Source: Bacteroidales bacterium (GTDB lineage: Bacteria > Bacteroidota > Bacteroidia > Bacteroidales > F082). From it: DNA of 64,000 nucleotides. The DNA lies in NCBI GenBank assembly GCA_019454985.1, contig JACFNF010000008.1, forward strand, positions 1 to 64,000. The letters run 5' to 3'. Position 1 is the stretch's first letter. Each line of letters opens with the position of its first letter. This document shows, one piece after another, positions 24,721-34,026 of the stretch. The notes beneath the pieces were generated by a model that made no database searches, had not been told where the DNA came from, and saw only the letters and a program-made list of their open reading frames with translations. Both the position numbers and the translations under genes were made by a program.

Positions 24721-25761
24721 TTAAAAATCGGGAGCTTGAAGTTTAACTAATTCTTTAGTGGAGAGAAGGCCGCAGGCTGCAAAGATATCTTGTCCGCGGG
24801 AGGCCCTCAGGGTGGTACGAAATCCTTTTTTGAGCAACCCTTCCCTGAATTGCCTGATGGTATCATCATCGGAGCTTTCCAAAGGCGTATCGGGGATAGG
24901 ATGAAAACGGATAAGGTTGATACGCACCCGCATTCCATTGAGCAGACGGGCAATCTCTTTCACATGACGGGGGCTGTCGTTCACCCCTTTAAACATGATA
25001 TATTCAAACGAAATGCGGCGTTGTTTTCCCAGATTGTAGGCCCTGATTTTTTCAACCACATCGGCAATGGGATATACATTTTCGATGGGCATCAGCTTCC
25101 GTCGTTCGTCGTGGAAAGGCGAGTGCATACTCACGGCAAGATGCGCTTCGGAATGTTCGAGAAAGTGTTTCATGGCAGGCACCAATCCGATGGTGGAAAC
25201 GGTAATGCGGCGCGGACTCATGCCATAGCCCCAGTTGGCCGACAGTATTTCGAGGCTTTTCATCACCTGTAAGAGGTTATCAAGCGGCTCGCCCATCCCC
25301 ATATACACAATGTTTGTCAGATTTTCGCGTTCGGGTAAGCTGCTGATCTGATTCAGGATTTCGCCCGCTGAAAGCTGAGCCTGAAAGCCCTGTTTACCGG
25401 TCATACAAAACAAGCAGCCCATTTTACAGCCCACCTGCGACGAAACACACAGTGTGGCCCTGTCTTCATCGGGAATATAGGCAGCTTCGATAAAACCCCG
25501 GCTCCCGGCAGGAAAAAGATATTTTTTCGTTCCATCGGAGGAGGCTTGCACCCGTGAAGGCTCACTCTTACCCAACCGAAACTTTTCGTCGAGAATCTGC
25601 CTGACCGACAACGAAAGATTGGTCATTTCGGCAAACGAACGGGCGTGTTTCTGGTAAAGCCATTCGGTAAGCTGCTTGGCAACATACGGTTTCAGTCCAA
25701 GTTCTGCAACGATGGATTGTATCTCGGATAAAGTCTGGCCAAATAAAGCAGGTTTTTCCAT
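24721..25761 (-). CDS. rlmN: 23S rRNA (adenine-2503-C2)-methyltransferase RlmN
   Basis: A 346-residue radical SAM enzyme. The cluster motif CKMGCLFC is near residue 115, GEPLDNL follows, and a C-terminal conserved Cys lies in FAACGLL. It methylates A2503 of 23S rRNA and A37 of some tRNAs through a Cys-linked intermediate. Length is normal. It is convergent with nothing and lies just upstream of the nor leader. Confidence 0.96.
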   Translation of the reverse strand: MEKPALFGQTLSEIQSIVAELGLKPYVAKQLTEWLYQKHARSFAEMTNLSLSVRQILDEKFRLGKSEPSRVQASSDGTKKYLFPAGSRGFIEAAYIPDEDRATLCVSSQVGCKMGCLFCMTGKQGFQAQLSAGEILNQISSLPERENLTNIVYMGMGEPLDNLLQVMKSLEILSANWGYGMSPRRITVSTIGLVPAMKHFLEHSEAHLAVSMHSPFHDERRKLMPIENVYPIADVVEKIRAYNLGKQRRISFEYIMFKGVNDSPRHVKEIARLLNGMRVRINLIRFHPIPDTPLESSDDDTIRQFREGLLKKGFRTTLRASRGQDIFAACGLLSTKELVKLQAPDF

Positions 25762-25872
25762 GTGTTCCGGTTTTATGTTAAAAACATTGAGCGCTCACTC
25801 GATTACGGTTTTTTGGGCTGAGGGTTTTCAGTTCATTCGTTTATCACAATTCTAAGTTAGAAAGATCATGAT

Positions 25873-26550
25873 TTAAAAATAAACTTCTGACATAATATTA
25901 TCAATATCAACGCCTTTTGAAATCAGAATATCGCGCGTTTCCACCACCATTTCGACGCTTCCACAAAGGAAAAATGAGATTTCGGAGGGTAAAACTTGTT
26001 CGCGAAGCCATTGGGTTAGTCTTCCGGAAAACAAACCATCGCCTGTTTCCTGTGAGCAGCAGCGGATATAGCTTTCGCCAAGGCAATCGAGAAATTCATC
26101 CTGAAAATAAAACTGATTTGCAAATCGTCCGCCATGAATGAGTTTTTTGTTGTGTGCCAGTCCGGCCAACATCATTGCGCGATAGGGCGCCACACCCGTA
26201 CCGGCTGCAATCCACCAGGCAGGGCGATCGTCGCCGAGAAAAGCGCCAAAGGGAGCTGATACGCGAAGGGTGTCGCCCGGTTTGAGCCGGGCAAGCAAAG
26301 GCGTTAGTTCACCATCGGGTTTCAGACTAAAAAGCACCTGAAGGTATTCGTTGTCGGGGGCGCTGCAAATGCTATAAAGCCTCGGCGCAATCTTGTCGTC
26401 GGTACTCAAGGCAACCACCTGTCCGGGAAGGAAATCACTGATTCGCTCCACTGTCAACACAAAAGCTCCCGGGCTGATTTGGAGGTTTTCGATAACGGGC
26501 AAACTGACGAGCGGAAGTTTCTTGATAAAACCAGAAAGGCCGATGTCCAT
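25873..26550 (-). CDS. Ferredoxin/flavodoxin-NADP+ reductase-like flavoprotein
   Basis: A 225-residue FAD/NAD(P)H oxidoreductase when started at the ATG at 26550, where conserved sequence begins. FAD-binding RLYSICSAP, GTLRV-type Ser loop, NADP-binding AAGTGVAPYRAM and FFLCGSVEMV are visible, and it ends in an aromatic residue (YF) as Fpr-type enzymes do. It exchanges electrons between NADPH and ferredoxin or flavodoxin. It follows the dCMP deaminase gene by 72 nt. ATG at 26610 would add 20 unlikely residues. Confidence 0.85.
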   Translation of the reverse strand: MDIGLSGFIKKLPLVSLPVIENLQISPGAFVLTVERISDFLPGQVVALSTDDKIAPRLYSICSAPDNEYLQVLFSLKPDGELTPLLARLKPGDTLRVSAPFGAFLGDDRPAWWIAAGTGVAPYRAMMLAGLAHNKKLIHGGRFANQFYFQDEFLDCLGESYIRCCSQETGDGLFSGRLTQWLREQVLPSEISFFLCGSVEMVVETRDILISKGVDIDNIMSEVYF

Positions 26551-26622
26551 GATTTTTTTTGGTAAAACTACATTTTTTGCACCGATGACAGGTTGTTTAT
26601 CCGTGCGCAAGTTTTGCAGGGC

Positions 26623-27126
26623 TTATCGCTGTTTGTCGTATTGCTGGATGTCGTTGTTCATAAACTCAAGTTTGATGCCTGCTTCGGCAAACATAGCTTC
26701 CGACTCTGCGCCGGCGTGGTATTTGCGTTCGCAGACAACCCGTTCGATGCCGCAGTTGATGATGAGCATGGCACAAGTGCGACAAGGTGTCATTCGGCAA
26801 TACAAGGTGCTTCCTTCCAAGGCTATGCCGCGTCGGGCTGCCTGTGTGATTGCATTCTGTTCGGCATGAACCGTACGCATGCAATGTTGTGTGACTGAGC
26901 CGTCTTCGTGGACTACCTTTTTCATCAGATGGCCAACATCATCGCAATGAGGCAGTCCGCGTGGAGAACCCACATAGCCGGTGACCAATATTTGTTTATC
27001 TTTCACAATCACACAACCGCTTCGTCCACGGTCGCAGGTGGCACGGCTGGCTACGGTATCGGCTAAACGAATGAAATATTCATCCCAGCTTGGACGGTTA
27101 TACTCTTGTATTTCTTCTACTTCCAT
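26623..27126 (-). CDS. dCMP deaminase (ComEB family)
   Basis: A 167-residue zinc deaminase. The active-site HAEQNAI is near residue 89, and TPCRTCAMLIINCGI provides the two Cys ligands. It converts dCMP to dUMP for thymidylate synthesis. Its ATG shares a base with the stop of the upstream kinase gene (TAATG), which shows translational coupling in the LOG-kinase-deaminase unit. Confidence 0.92.
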   Translation of the reverse strand: MEVEEIQEYNRPSWDEYFIRLADTVASRATCDRGRSGCVIVKDKQILVTGYVGSPRGLPHCDDVGHLMKKVVHEDGSVTQHCMRTVHAEQNAITQAARRGIALEGSTLYCRMTPCRTCAMLIINCGIERVVCERKYHAGAESEAMFAEAGIKLEFMNNDIQQYDKQR

Positions 27127-27692
27127 TAGTTTTTTAGTTTTTGTAATAAAGCTTCTATGCTGTCTTCGAGTTCTTTGACAGTGCCATTGTTGGTTAGCAC
27201 AAAATCGGCCTGTGCAATACAGGCAGCTAAGTTTTGATAGTTAGGGTCAGTGGCGTGCATTTCACGCTCTTCGTTGGCCACAAAAGTAACATAATCAATA
27301 TGGTCGGTTTCCGACATCCGCTGCCGGATTCGCTGATAGCGCAGTTGGCGATCCGCGTCCACAGCTAAAAGCACAAAACCCGGCTTTTCCCTCAACGAGG
27401 CAATCTCGCCCGGAGTTCGAATGCTTTCGATGATGCAATTTCCACCCACCTGTGCCGCTTGTTCGTATAAGCAATCGGTGATATAACTAGGTGAATGCCG
27501 GGCTCTCAGTTCGTTGGCCACCATCGTCAGACTGTCGCGATTAAGTTCGAGACCACGCTGTCGAATCACTTCGGACAAAAATGCTCTGACGGAATAATGC
27601 CGAAATTCTTTTTGATGCACCAAATAGTCCACAATGGTGCCTTTTCCTGCACCCAAAGTTCCGGTAATCCCAAAGATAATGGCGTTGGTCAT
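27126..27692 (-). CDS. P-loop nucleotide kinase-like protein (dephospho-CoA/adenylate-kinase type)
   Basis: A 188-residue protein with a P-loop GTLGAGKGT (about residues 11-19), a LID-like segment and the helix IESIRTPGEIASLRE. It resembles the archaeal and bacterial AAA-type nucleoside/dephospho-CoA kinase group, but key substrate residues are not diagnostic. Coupled to dCMP deaminase by TAATG, so a nucleotide-metabolism role is plausible. The dedicated coaE is not identified in the window. Confidence 0.7.
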   Translation of the reverse strand: MTNAIIFGITGTLGAGKGTIVDYLVHQKEFRHYSVRAFLSEVIRQRGLELNRDSLTMVANELRARHSPSYITDCLYEQAAQVGGNCIIESIRTPGEIASLREKPGFVLLAVDADRQLRYQRIRQRMSETDHIDYVTFVANEEREMHATDPNYQNLAACIAQADFVLTNNGTVKELEDSIEALLQKLKN

Positions 27693-27703
27693 GAGATGGT
27701 TTT

Positions 27704-28297
27704 TCAGGCTTTACTTTCGAGGCGGATGTCGTTGATCCATTTTTTTGTCGCAACGGGCTGCCATCGTTGCATCATTTCCAACAAAGTTTCGGGTTCTGAA
27801 TGAATCAGGATATTGTCGCGATGCTCTGCACGAACAAAGCCCTGCTCCACACCCTGATCGAAAAAGCGAAGAAGGGCATCAAAATATCCATTCACGTTGA
27901 GCAGTCCAAGAGGCTTGTCAGTAATCCGCAATTGGTTGAAGGTCAAAATTTCTGACAGCTCATCCAAAGTTCCAAAGCCGCCAGGCATGGCAATAAAACC
28001 ATTGCTCATTTTGATCATTTGGGTTTTTCGTTCGGCCATAGTTTCTACCGGCAGGAATTGCTGTATTTCCTGATGAACAATTTCTTTCTGGATAAGCATG
28101 TGAGGCATGATGCCTGTTACGAATCCGCCCTGACTTAATGCTGCATCGGCCAACACTTTCATCAGCCCGACAGAGGCGCCTCCGTAAACCAATTTTATTT
28201 TTCGTTGCGCCAGAATCCGTCCGAGTTGTCGGGCTACATCGCGGTAAACCGGATGAGCGCCCATGCTGCTGCCGCAAAAAACACAGATACTTTGCAT
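27704..28297 (-). CDS. LOG-family nucleotide phosphoribohydrolase (TIGR00730)
   Basis: A 197-residue Rossmann-fold protein starting at the ATG at 28297 (ICVFCGSSMG). It shows GGFGTLDE-type catalytic PGGFGTLDEL and the LVYGGASVGLM motif of the LOG/YvdD family, which splits nucleoside 5'-monophosphates into base and ribose 5-phosphate. It is first of a unit with the kinase-like and dCMP deaminase genes (gap 11 nt). Confidence 0.9.
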   Translation of the reverse strand: MQSICVFCGSSMGAHPVYRDVARQLGRILAQRKIKLVYGGASVGLMKVLADAALSQGGFVTGIMPHMLIQKEIVHQEIQQFLPVETMAERKTQMIKMSNGFIAMPGGFGTLDELSEILTFNQLRITDKPLGLLNVNGYFDALLRFFDQGVEQGFVRAEHRDNILIHSEPETLLEMMQRWQPVATKKWINDIRLESKA

Positions 28298-28330
28298 CAT
28301 CGTTGTTATGAAACTAATAAAAACCGTCTG

Positions 28331-28338
28331 CAAAGATA
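28331..28338 (-). promoter_or_regulatory. -7 box TATCTTTG for the LOG-kinase-deaminase unit
   Basis: A perfect TAnnTTTG octamer on the minus strand, 33 nt before the ATG at 28297, with CTTG about 22 bp upstream. Confidence 0.55.
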
Positions 28339-28352
28339 GAAATGGTTTTGAA

Positions 28353-29444
28353 TCAGTGGTCAAGCAGGGCTTTCAGCATCTTTTCCGCGCTCTGGCCATC
28401 GCCGTAAAAGGCAGGGTACCGGTTTGGTTTGTGGAGTTGTTGGATTGCCGTAAGGATTTTTTCGGGCTCGGTTCCGGCCAAAGTGTTCCAACCACTTTCC
28501 ACCGTTTCGGTCCATTCTGTTTCGTCGCGTAGGGTGATGCAAGGTTTTTGCATGAAATAAGCCTCTTTCTGTACTCCTCCCGAATCGGTAACAATGGCTT
28601 GGCAACGGTTTTCGAGCAGAAGCATGGTCAGATAGCCGGCGGGTTCGGTAATACGGACATTGGACTGAACCTGTATCTGATGTTGTCTGAGCATTTTTCG
28701 TGTCCGAGGGTGCAGCGGAAGCATGATTCGCTGACGGCTTCTTCCAAGCGCCTGCATAATGGCAGAAAGTTTGGCAGGATCATCGGTGTTTGACGCTCGA
28801 TGGATGGTAGCCAACAAAAAGGGTTCTTCGGTGAATCTATCGTTCAGACCTATGGATTGAAGCAACTGATGGGGGTTGCTTTGCTGCAGTTTTTCCTGAT
28901 AAAAAAGAATGGCATCGAACATGATGTCGCCGGTAAGATAAACTCCTTTCCGGATGTTTTCTTTTTCTAAGTTGCTGACGGCGGTTTGGGTGGGGCAAAA
29001 CAACCAGTCGGAGATATTATCGGTGAGCAACCTGTTGATTTCTTCGGGCATGCCTTTGTTGTAGCTTCTCAGGCCGGCCTCCACATGCGCAACCGGAATA
29101 CCCATTTTAGCGGCCGCCAAGGCCCCTGCCAAAGTGCTGTTGGTATCTCCATAAACGAGGACGAGGTCGGGTTTTTGTTCTTCAAGGGCTTCTTCGATGC
29201 GCAGGAGCATGGAACCGGTCATCCGGCCATGGCCACCACTTTCCACCTGAAGATGAAGGTCGGGATTGGGAAGATCAAGCTCGCGAAAAAACACACCCGA
29301 CATGCTGTCGTCGTAATGCTGGCCGGTATGTATCAGCACTTCGCTGAAACGGTCGTTCCATTCTGCCGAGCGCAACAAACGACTCATCACGGCAGCTTTC
29401 ACAAACTGCGGACGGGCGCCAACAATGGTTACTATCTTTTTCAT
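28353..29444 (-). CDS. wecB: UDP-N-acetylglucosamine 2-epimerase (non-hydrolysing)
   Basis: A 363-residue GT-B fold enzyme starting at ATG 29444 (IVTIVGARPQFVKAA). HVEAGLRSYNKGMPEE and TDSGGVQKEAYF are diagnostic. It interconverts UDP-GlcNAc and UDP-ManNAc. The UDP-sugar dehydrogenase at 30527-31813 would oxidise the ManNAc product, but a thioredoxin and a GNAT gene sit between, so all four may share one transcript from the promoter at 31907. Confidence 0.93.
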   Translation of the reverse strand: MKKIVTIVGARPQFVKAAVMSRLLRSAEWNDRFSEVLIHTGQHYDDSMSGVFFRELDLPNPDLHLQVESGGHGRMTGSMLLRIEEALEEQKPDLVLVYGDTNSTLAGALAAAKMGIPVAHVEAGLRSYNKGMPEEINRLLTDNISDWLFCPTQTAVSNLEKENIRKGVYLTGDIMFDAILFYQEKLQQSNPHQLLQSIGLNDRFTEEPFLLATIHRASNTDDPAKLSAIMQALGRSRQRIMLPLHPRTRKMLRQHQIQVQSNVRITEPAGYLTMLLLENRCQAIVTDSGGVQKEAYFMQKPCITLRDETEWTETVESGWNTLAGTEPEKILTAIQQLHKPNRYPAFYGDGQSAEKMLKALLDH

Positions 29445-29482
29445 CGTATTGAAATTTTTATGTTCGATCCGAAAAAGGTCGT

Positions 29483-30055
29483 TTATGGATTGTTCTTTTG
29501 AAAAAGGGAATAATACAAAACATCGCAAATCTGATTGTTTTTGATGGCAGCCTGTTTCAGAACGGCCTCTTTCTCAAACCCAGCCTTCTCCAACACTTTT
29601 TGGGAAGCTGTGTTAAAACTAAAGGCTGTCGCGAATATTTTGTGTATGGTAAAATGCGCAAATGCATATTCCGATATTTCCTTCAACACCTGCGTCATGA
29701 TACCTTTGTTCCAGTGTGCTTCACCCAGCCAATAACCAATTTCGGCACAGCCTCTGTCAACATCGTTTTGCAGGATGATGCCAATTCCTCCTGCTGCTTC
29801 GCCCTCCACCTCGATAGCAAAATCAACCGGCGGGCCACTTTTTTCCAAAACTGTCATAATGAAACTCTCGGCATCAGCAAGCGAATAAGGTGAAGGGAAG
29901 CTGTCGCGAAGGAATTTCCACACGTTTTTATTGTTGGCGTGTTTTGCAAGTGATTGAGCATCAGATATAGTCCACTCCCGAAGTTCAAACAGGCGTTTGA
30001 CAGTCCGATGGTCGGAGGCAAAATGTGAAGAGGATATCTTTGAGGCAGGTGTCAC
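29483..30055 (-). CDS. GNAT N-acetyltransferase (RimJ/RimL type)
   Basis: A 190-residue acetyltransferase. The acetyl-CoA region is IGYWLGEAHWNKGIMTQVLKEI, given here in two parts, followed by HKIFATAFSFNTASQKVLEKAGF, typical of RimJ/RimL-like proteins. The substrate cannot be told; it is 9 nt downstream of the thioredoxin gene and 38 nt from wecB. Confidence 0.85.
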   Translation of the reverse strand: MTPASKISSSHFASDHRTVKRLFELREWTISDAQSLAKHANNKNVWKFLRDSFPSPYSLADAESFIMTVLEKSGPPVDFAIEVEGEAAGGIGIILQNDVDRGCAEIGYWLGEAHWNKGIMTQVLKEISEYAFAHFTIHKIFATAFSFNTASQKVLEKAGFEKEAVLKQAAIKNNQICDVLYYSLFQKNNP

Positions 30056-30064
30056 GATAATAAT

Positions 30065-30496
30065 TTATTCCTTGTGCAAACGGCTGTTGAGTGCCTTTTG
30101 GAAAGCGTTTTTCGGTTTAACGCCCACAAATCGTTCGAGTGGCTGACCATTTTCAAACAAAATCAGGGTAGGGATTGAACGTATGCCAAGATTTGCGGCA
30201 GTTTTAGGGTTTTTATCCACATCGAGTTTTGCGATGGTTGCTTTACCGGCATACTCATCGGCAAGCTCACTAATGGTGGGTGCAAGCATTTTGCAAGGCA
30301 TACACCAGGCAGCCCAAAAATCAACCAACACAACACCTTTGGCGCTTAAGCGATCGAAATTATCATCGGTGAGTGTCAGAATGTTAGGGCTTTCGTCAGC
30401 CGGATTATAGTTTTTAAGCTGCTGATAACGGCGATAAGCGGTATAAAGGAAAAAACCCAGCAACAAAGCTGCAATCAGGTAAAAAGCTGTAGTCAT
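30065..30496 (-). CDS. Membrane-tethered thioredoxin
   Basis: A 143-residue protein with an N-terminal membrane helix (about 3-20) and a thioredoxin domain whose active site is WAAWCMPCKM. The usual WCGPC is changed to WCMPC, which may shift redox potential. The cis-Pro segment SIPTLILFENGQ is intact. It is 31 nt downstream of the UDP-sugar dehydrogenase gene. Position of the catalytic domain (periplasm or cytoplasm) depends on topology and is not certain. Confidence 0.88.
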   Translation of the reverse strand: MTTAFYLIAALLLGFFLYTAYRRYQQLKNYNPADESPNILTLTDDNFDRLSAKGVVLVDFWAAWCMPCKMLAPTISELADEYAGKATIAKLDVDKNPKTAANLGIRSIPTLILFENGQPLERFVGVKPKNAFQKALNSRLHKE

Positions 30497-30526
30497 GATT
30501 GAAAGATATTCTAAGGATTGTCCGAT

Positions 30527-31813
30527 TCAGAGGCGTGCGTCAACCAATTCTTTTGGCAAAATTCCTTTCACATCGTAAATTAAAGTTCCTTTTGCTTTAT
30601 GGTCGGCAAGGTTCATCTGCTTGAACTCGTTGTGTGCCACGGCAAGGATAATGGCATCATATCCATTTTGTTCGGGATATTGACTTAAAATATCAAGATT
30701 ATATTCGTGTCTCACTTCTTCAGGGTCGGCCCAGGGGTCGAAGATGTCCACCTTTGCTCCGTATGAAACAAGTTCATGATAAATATCGGTAGCACGGGTA
30801 TTGCGGATGTCGGGGCAGTTTTCTTTGAAGGTGATACCAAGCATCAGAACTTTTGCGTCTTTCACCGGTTTTCCGGCTTTGAGCATCAGTTTCACGGTTT
30901 CGCCGGCCACATAAGCTCCCATGCCATCGTTAAGCCGACGGCCTGCCAGGATGATTTCGGGGTGATAGCCTGCTTCCTGAGCTTTCTGAGCCAGATAATA
31001 CGGGTCAACACCGATACAGTGACCGCCAACTAATCCGGGGCGGAACGGGAGAAAATTCCATTTGGTTCCGGCGGCTTCAAGCACTTCCAAAGTGTCAATT
31101 CCAAGTTTGTTGAAGATCTTGCTCAGCTCGTTCACAAAGGCAATGTTGATGTCGCGCTGCGAATTTTCGATCACTTTAGCGGCTTCGGCCACTTTGATGC
31201 TTGGCGCCAGATGGGTGCCGGCGGTGATGATTTCGCGATAAAGAGCATCCACCTCCAAACCAATTTCGGGCGTACTGCCGCTGGTCACTTTTCTGATATT
31301 GGTAAGGGTGTGCACTTTGTCGCCCGGATTGATACGCTCCGGACTATAACCCACAAAGAAATGCTGGTTCATTGTTTTGCCCGACACCTTTTCGAGCACC
31401 GGCACACAGTCTTCCTCAGTGGCTCCGGGATAAACCGTACTTTCGTAAATCACGATATCGCCGTCTTTGAGTACTTTGCCAACCGTTTCGGAAGCTCTTA
31501 TGAGTGGTGTCAGGTCGGGACGATTATTTTTATCGGTTGGTGTTGGCACTGCAACGATAAAGATCTGACAATCTTTGATCTGGTCAATCAGATTGGTAAC
31601 TACTAACCCTTTGATATGCGGTTTTTTATCTTCCGGAATCAACACAGCTTTCAGGTCATCGTCAGAAACTTCAAGGGTGGGATCGTGACCTTCAAGGAGT
31701 TCCTGAATACGTTGAGGCTTAATGTCGAAACCAACAACAGCCCGTTTTTTTGCAAATTCAACAGCCAGAGGTAAGCCAACATAACCGAGTCCGATAACAC
31801 AGATTTTTTTCAT
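30527..31813 (-). CDS. UDP-N-acetyl-hexosamine 6-dehydrogenase (WecC/VipA/TviB-like)
   Basis: A 428-residue nucleotide-sugar dehydrogenase starting at ATG 31813. It has a Rossmann [27 protein letters not shown], and the catalytic Cys in [12 protein letters not shown]. It oxidises UDP-HexNAc to the uronic acid with 2 NAD+. Its close relatives include TviB and WbpA as well as WecC, so whether the substrate is UDP-GlcNAc, GalNAc or ManNAc is open. The presence of wecB downstream favours ManNAcA for surface polysaccharide. Confidence 0.9.
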   Translation of the reverse strand: MKKICVIGLGYVGLPLAVEFAKKRAVVGFDIKPQRIQELLEGHDPTLEVSDDDLKAVLIPEDKKPHIKGLVVTNLIDQIKDCQIFIVAVPTPTDKNNRPDLTPLIRASETVGKVLKDGDIVIYESTVYPGATEEDCVPVLEKVSGKTMNQHFFVGYSPERINPGDKVHTLTNIRKVTSGSTPEIGLEVDALYREIITAGTHLAPSIKVAEAAKVIENSQRDINIAFVNELSKIFNKLGIDTLEVLEAAGTKWNFLPFRPGLVGGHCIGVDPYYLAQKAQEAGYHPEIILAGRRLNDGMGAYVAGETVKLMLKAGKPVKDAKVLMLGITFKENCPDIRNTRATDIYHELVSYGAKVDIFDPWADPEEVRHEYNLDILSQYPEQNGYDAIILAVAHNEFKQMNLADHKAKGTLIYDVKGILPKELVDARL

Positions 31814-31906
31814 TTCTTGGCGATTTTGTATTAATTGGTGTGGGTTGTTTAGTGAAAATTGAGCGCGCCGGTCACTTGTTTTGGAATATGGCGCAAAATT
31901 GAGTCG

Positions 31907-31914
31907 CAAATTTA
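31907..31914 (-). promoter_or_regulatory. -7 box TAAATTTG for the UDP-sugar dehydrogenase unit
   Basis: A perfect TAnnTTTG octamer on the minus strand, 93 nt before the ATG at 31813. The 31814-32111 spacer otherwise contains no gene. Confidence 0.5.
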
Positions 31915-32048
31915 CTCATTTTTAAAATCACACGATCGTAAAAAATTCAAAAAAATGAAGTTGTTAAGGTTTTATATGCAATATATCAACGATTCAGCTG
32001 AATGTATTCTTCTTTTTTCAATGGTGGTTTGGCGTATGGCCGAAACAA

Positions 32049-32080
32049 AAAAGCCGGACATAACGCATACCCGGCTTTTC
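32049..32080 (-). terminator. Bidirectional intrinsic terminator after the C69 dipeptidase gene
   Basis: A perfect 9-bp stem (aaaagccgg 32049-32057 with ccggctttt 32071-32079) encloses a 13-nt loop, with A-rich and T-rich flanks. It lies 32 nt past the dipeptidase stop. Confidence 0.8.
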
Positions 32081-32111
32081 TGATTCTTGAACAAAATGTT
32101 TTTATTTCAGA

Positions 32112-33878
32112 TTATTCGATGGCTTTGAGTTTATCGCCCGTATCCTCCACTATTTTTCTGAGAAACTTCTCGCTATATCCCGGGAATTTCACATTCGGAT
32201 TTTGATGTCCGGGGTTACGTGTTTTCACGTTGCCGTCCATGTATTTCATGAACAACTCCTGATAAAGTGTTTTATAGGAGTCAAAAGTGCGATTCACCAC
32301 GTCGTTGCTGTAATCGGTAAGGAAAGCTATGGCGTTTTTCTTGTCCTGATTAAAGAGTTTCATGGCAGCATCGTCAACAGAAGCGGTACGCTCAATGAAT
32401 TGTTTTTCGAGGCTGTCGCGCACCTGAGCCACATCGGCCTGAATCATGTTATAACGGGTATAGCTGAGGTTCGAAACCATATTGGTGATCCAGAACAGGG
32501 AAGTGTCCGACCATTCCATCATTGCGCCATTTCCGCGTTCGATATGGGTAGGGCTTTTGGTCATACTCGTATAAAGAGGCATATAAACGCAGGCATTGGC
32601 ATCGTCAACACCCCACCAGATGATGCCACCAACGGCATCGGGAAGCCAGGAACGCGATTGTGTCACAAACGAAAACCCTGTCTGTTGCGTAGCCGTAGCA
32701 CGTTCGTTCACATATTCCACTCCATCTACTTTCCAGGTGAGTGGGCGCCAGCGGTATGGCAGACCATACGGACCGGCGCCAAAGTCCTGACTCATGTCAA
32801 GTTCGGTTCCCTGAAGGTAGTCGCGCATGAACATCATCATATCGTGAACGCTGATTTTCTTTTCGGGTTTTACCCAAAGCGGCATACGGTTGGTGGCATA
32901 TTTATTGGGATTAGGGCGCCCGTCGGCAAACTTCTCGTCATGTTGAATCTTGCCTTTTGCATAATCCCAATATTTGTCCATTCCATGGCTTACATGATTA
33001 AACATGGTCCACACCCGGATATCGCAAAAGCGTGCACCGCCAAAATCAACCGGTGCATAGGTGTCGGAAAAGCTAAACTCGCTATCGGCGCCTACATACC
33101 AGCCTTTGCTGCGGGCAAAACTGATCACATCGGCCGAATAAACCACTTCCACCGAGGGATTGTTGATCTTATTCATCTCCTTCGAACTGATGGATTTCAC
33201 CCCGTCGGCCAAAGGGAAGGTCTGGATACGGGCCTGATTGGCATGTCCGCTGACGTAACCGTCGGGGATACGCATGGCAACCCATACAGCACCTTTATTG
33301 GCATTGAAAGATTTTTTGGTTTTCCGGTCGGTTTTCATTTGAATTCCTTTTCCAATCAGTTCCAGAATCCATACTTCGTCCTTATCGGCAATGCTGAAGG
33401 ATTCGCCCGAGCTGTAATAGCCGTATTCCTGCACTAACGAAGTCATGATGCGGATGGCGTCGCGTGCCGAGGTAGCACGCTGAAGGGTAACGTAAATCAG
33501 GCTGCCGTAATCCATGATTCCGGTCGTATCTACTAATTCCTCACGACCACCGAAAGTAGTTTCGCCAATGGCTACCTGAAACTCATTCATATTGCCTACA
33601 ACATTGTAGGTGCGCGGCGCTTGTTTGATTTTCCCAAGATAGTTTCCGCTATCCCATTCATAGATGTCGAGAAGGGTTCCGGCAGGATGTTCGCCGGCTG
33701 GCCAGTGGTAAAGCTCGCCGTAAAGCACATGCGAATCAGCGGCATAGGTTATCATCGTTGAACCATCAACCGATGCTCCTTTGGTCACTAAATAATTGGT
33801 GCAGGCAAAACTTGCAAAAGGCATCATAGCAGCCACGAATAAAGTCATTACTGCCAACTGTTTTTTGATCATATTCAT
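32112..33878 (-). CDS. C69-family dipeptidase, exported
   Basis: A 588-residue Ntn-hydrolase. The signal peptide (1-18) ends near AC, leaving a Cys as the possible N-terminal nucleophile (CTNYLVTKGASVDGS), as in family C69. NVVGNMNEFQVAIGETT and TTGIMDYGSLIYVTLQRA are also typical. It hydrolyses dipeptides in the periplasm or at the surface. Start at 33878 keeps a normal signal; 33872 is equally possible. The promoter at 33915-33946 is well placed. Confidence 0.92.
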   Translation of the reverse strand: MNMIKKQLAVMTLFVAAMMPFASFACTNYLVTKGASVDGSTMITYAADSHVLYGELYHWPAGEHPAGTLLDIYEWDSGNYLGKIKQAPRTYNVVGNMNEFQVAIGETTFGGREELVDTTGIMDYGSLIYVTLQRATSARDAIRIMTSLVQEYGYYSSGESFSIADKDEVWILELIGKGIQMKTDRKTKKSFNANKGAVWVAMRIPDGYVSGHANQARIQTFPLADGVKSISSKEMNKINNPSVEVVYSADVISFARSKGWYVGADSEFSFSDTYAPVDFGGARFCDIRVWTMFNHVSHGMDKYWDYAKGKIQHDEKFADGRPNPNKYATNRMPLWVKPEKKISVHDMMMFMRDYLQGTELDMSQDFGAGPYGLPYRWRPLTWKVDGVEYVNERATATQQTGFSFVTQSRSWLPDAVGGIIWWGVDDANACVYMPLYTSMTKSPTHIERGNGAMMEWSDTSLFWITNMVSNLSYTRYNMIQADVAQVRDSLEKQFIERTASVDDAAMKLFNQDKKNAIAFLTDYSNDVVNRTFDSYKTLYQELFMKYMDGNVKTRNPGHQNPNVKFPGYSEKFLRKIVEDTGDKLKAIE

Positions 33879-33914
33879 ATCATTAATAGGTATTGTTACC
33901 ATGTGATTTTGTTA

Positions 33915-33946
33915 CAAAAATAGCGGAATTTTCCAAACAGGTGAAA
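33915..33946 (-). promoter_or_regulatory. Promoter of the C69 dipeptidase gene
   Basis: The minus strand reads TTTC (33943-33946), 20 bp, then TATTTTTG (33915-33922), one mismatch from the full Bacteroidota -33/-7 consensus, 37 nt before the ATG. Confidence 0.6.
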
Positions 33947-34026
33947 TCGGTCAAGTCAACGGGCAATAACAGTCTTCCAATGGCTTGAACCGACAGTCTT
34001 TTTTTAAGAAAGATTTTTTGCTTTGA

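Noticed and set aside
32202..33437. Long open frame on the plus strand opposite the C69 dipeptidase gene
   Set aside because: It is antisense to a well-supported family C69 enzyme, has no recognisable domain and no promoter or leader of its own.
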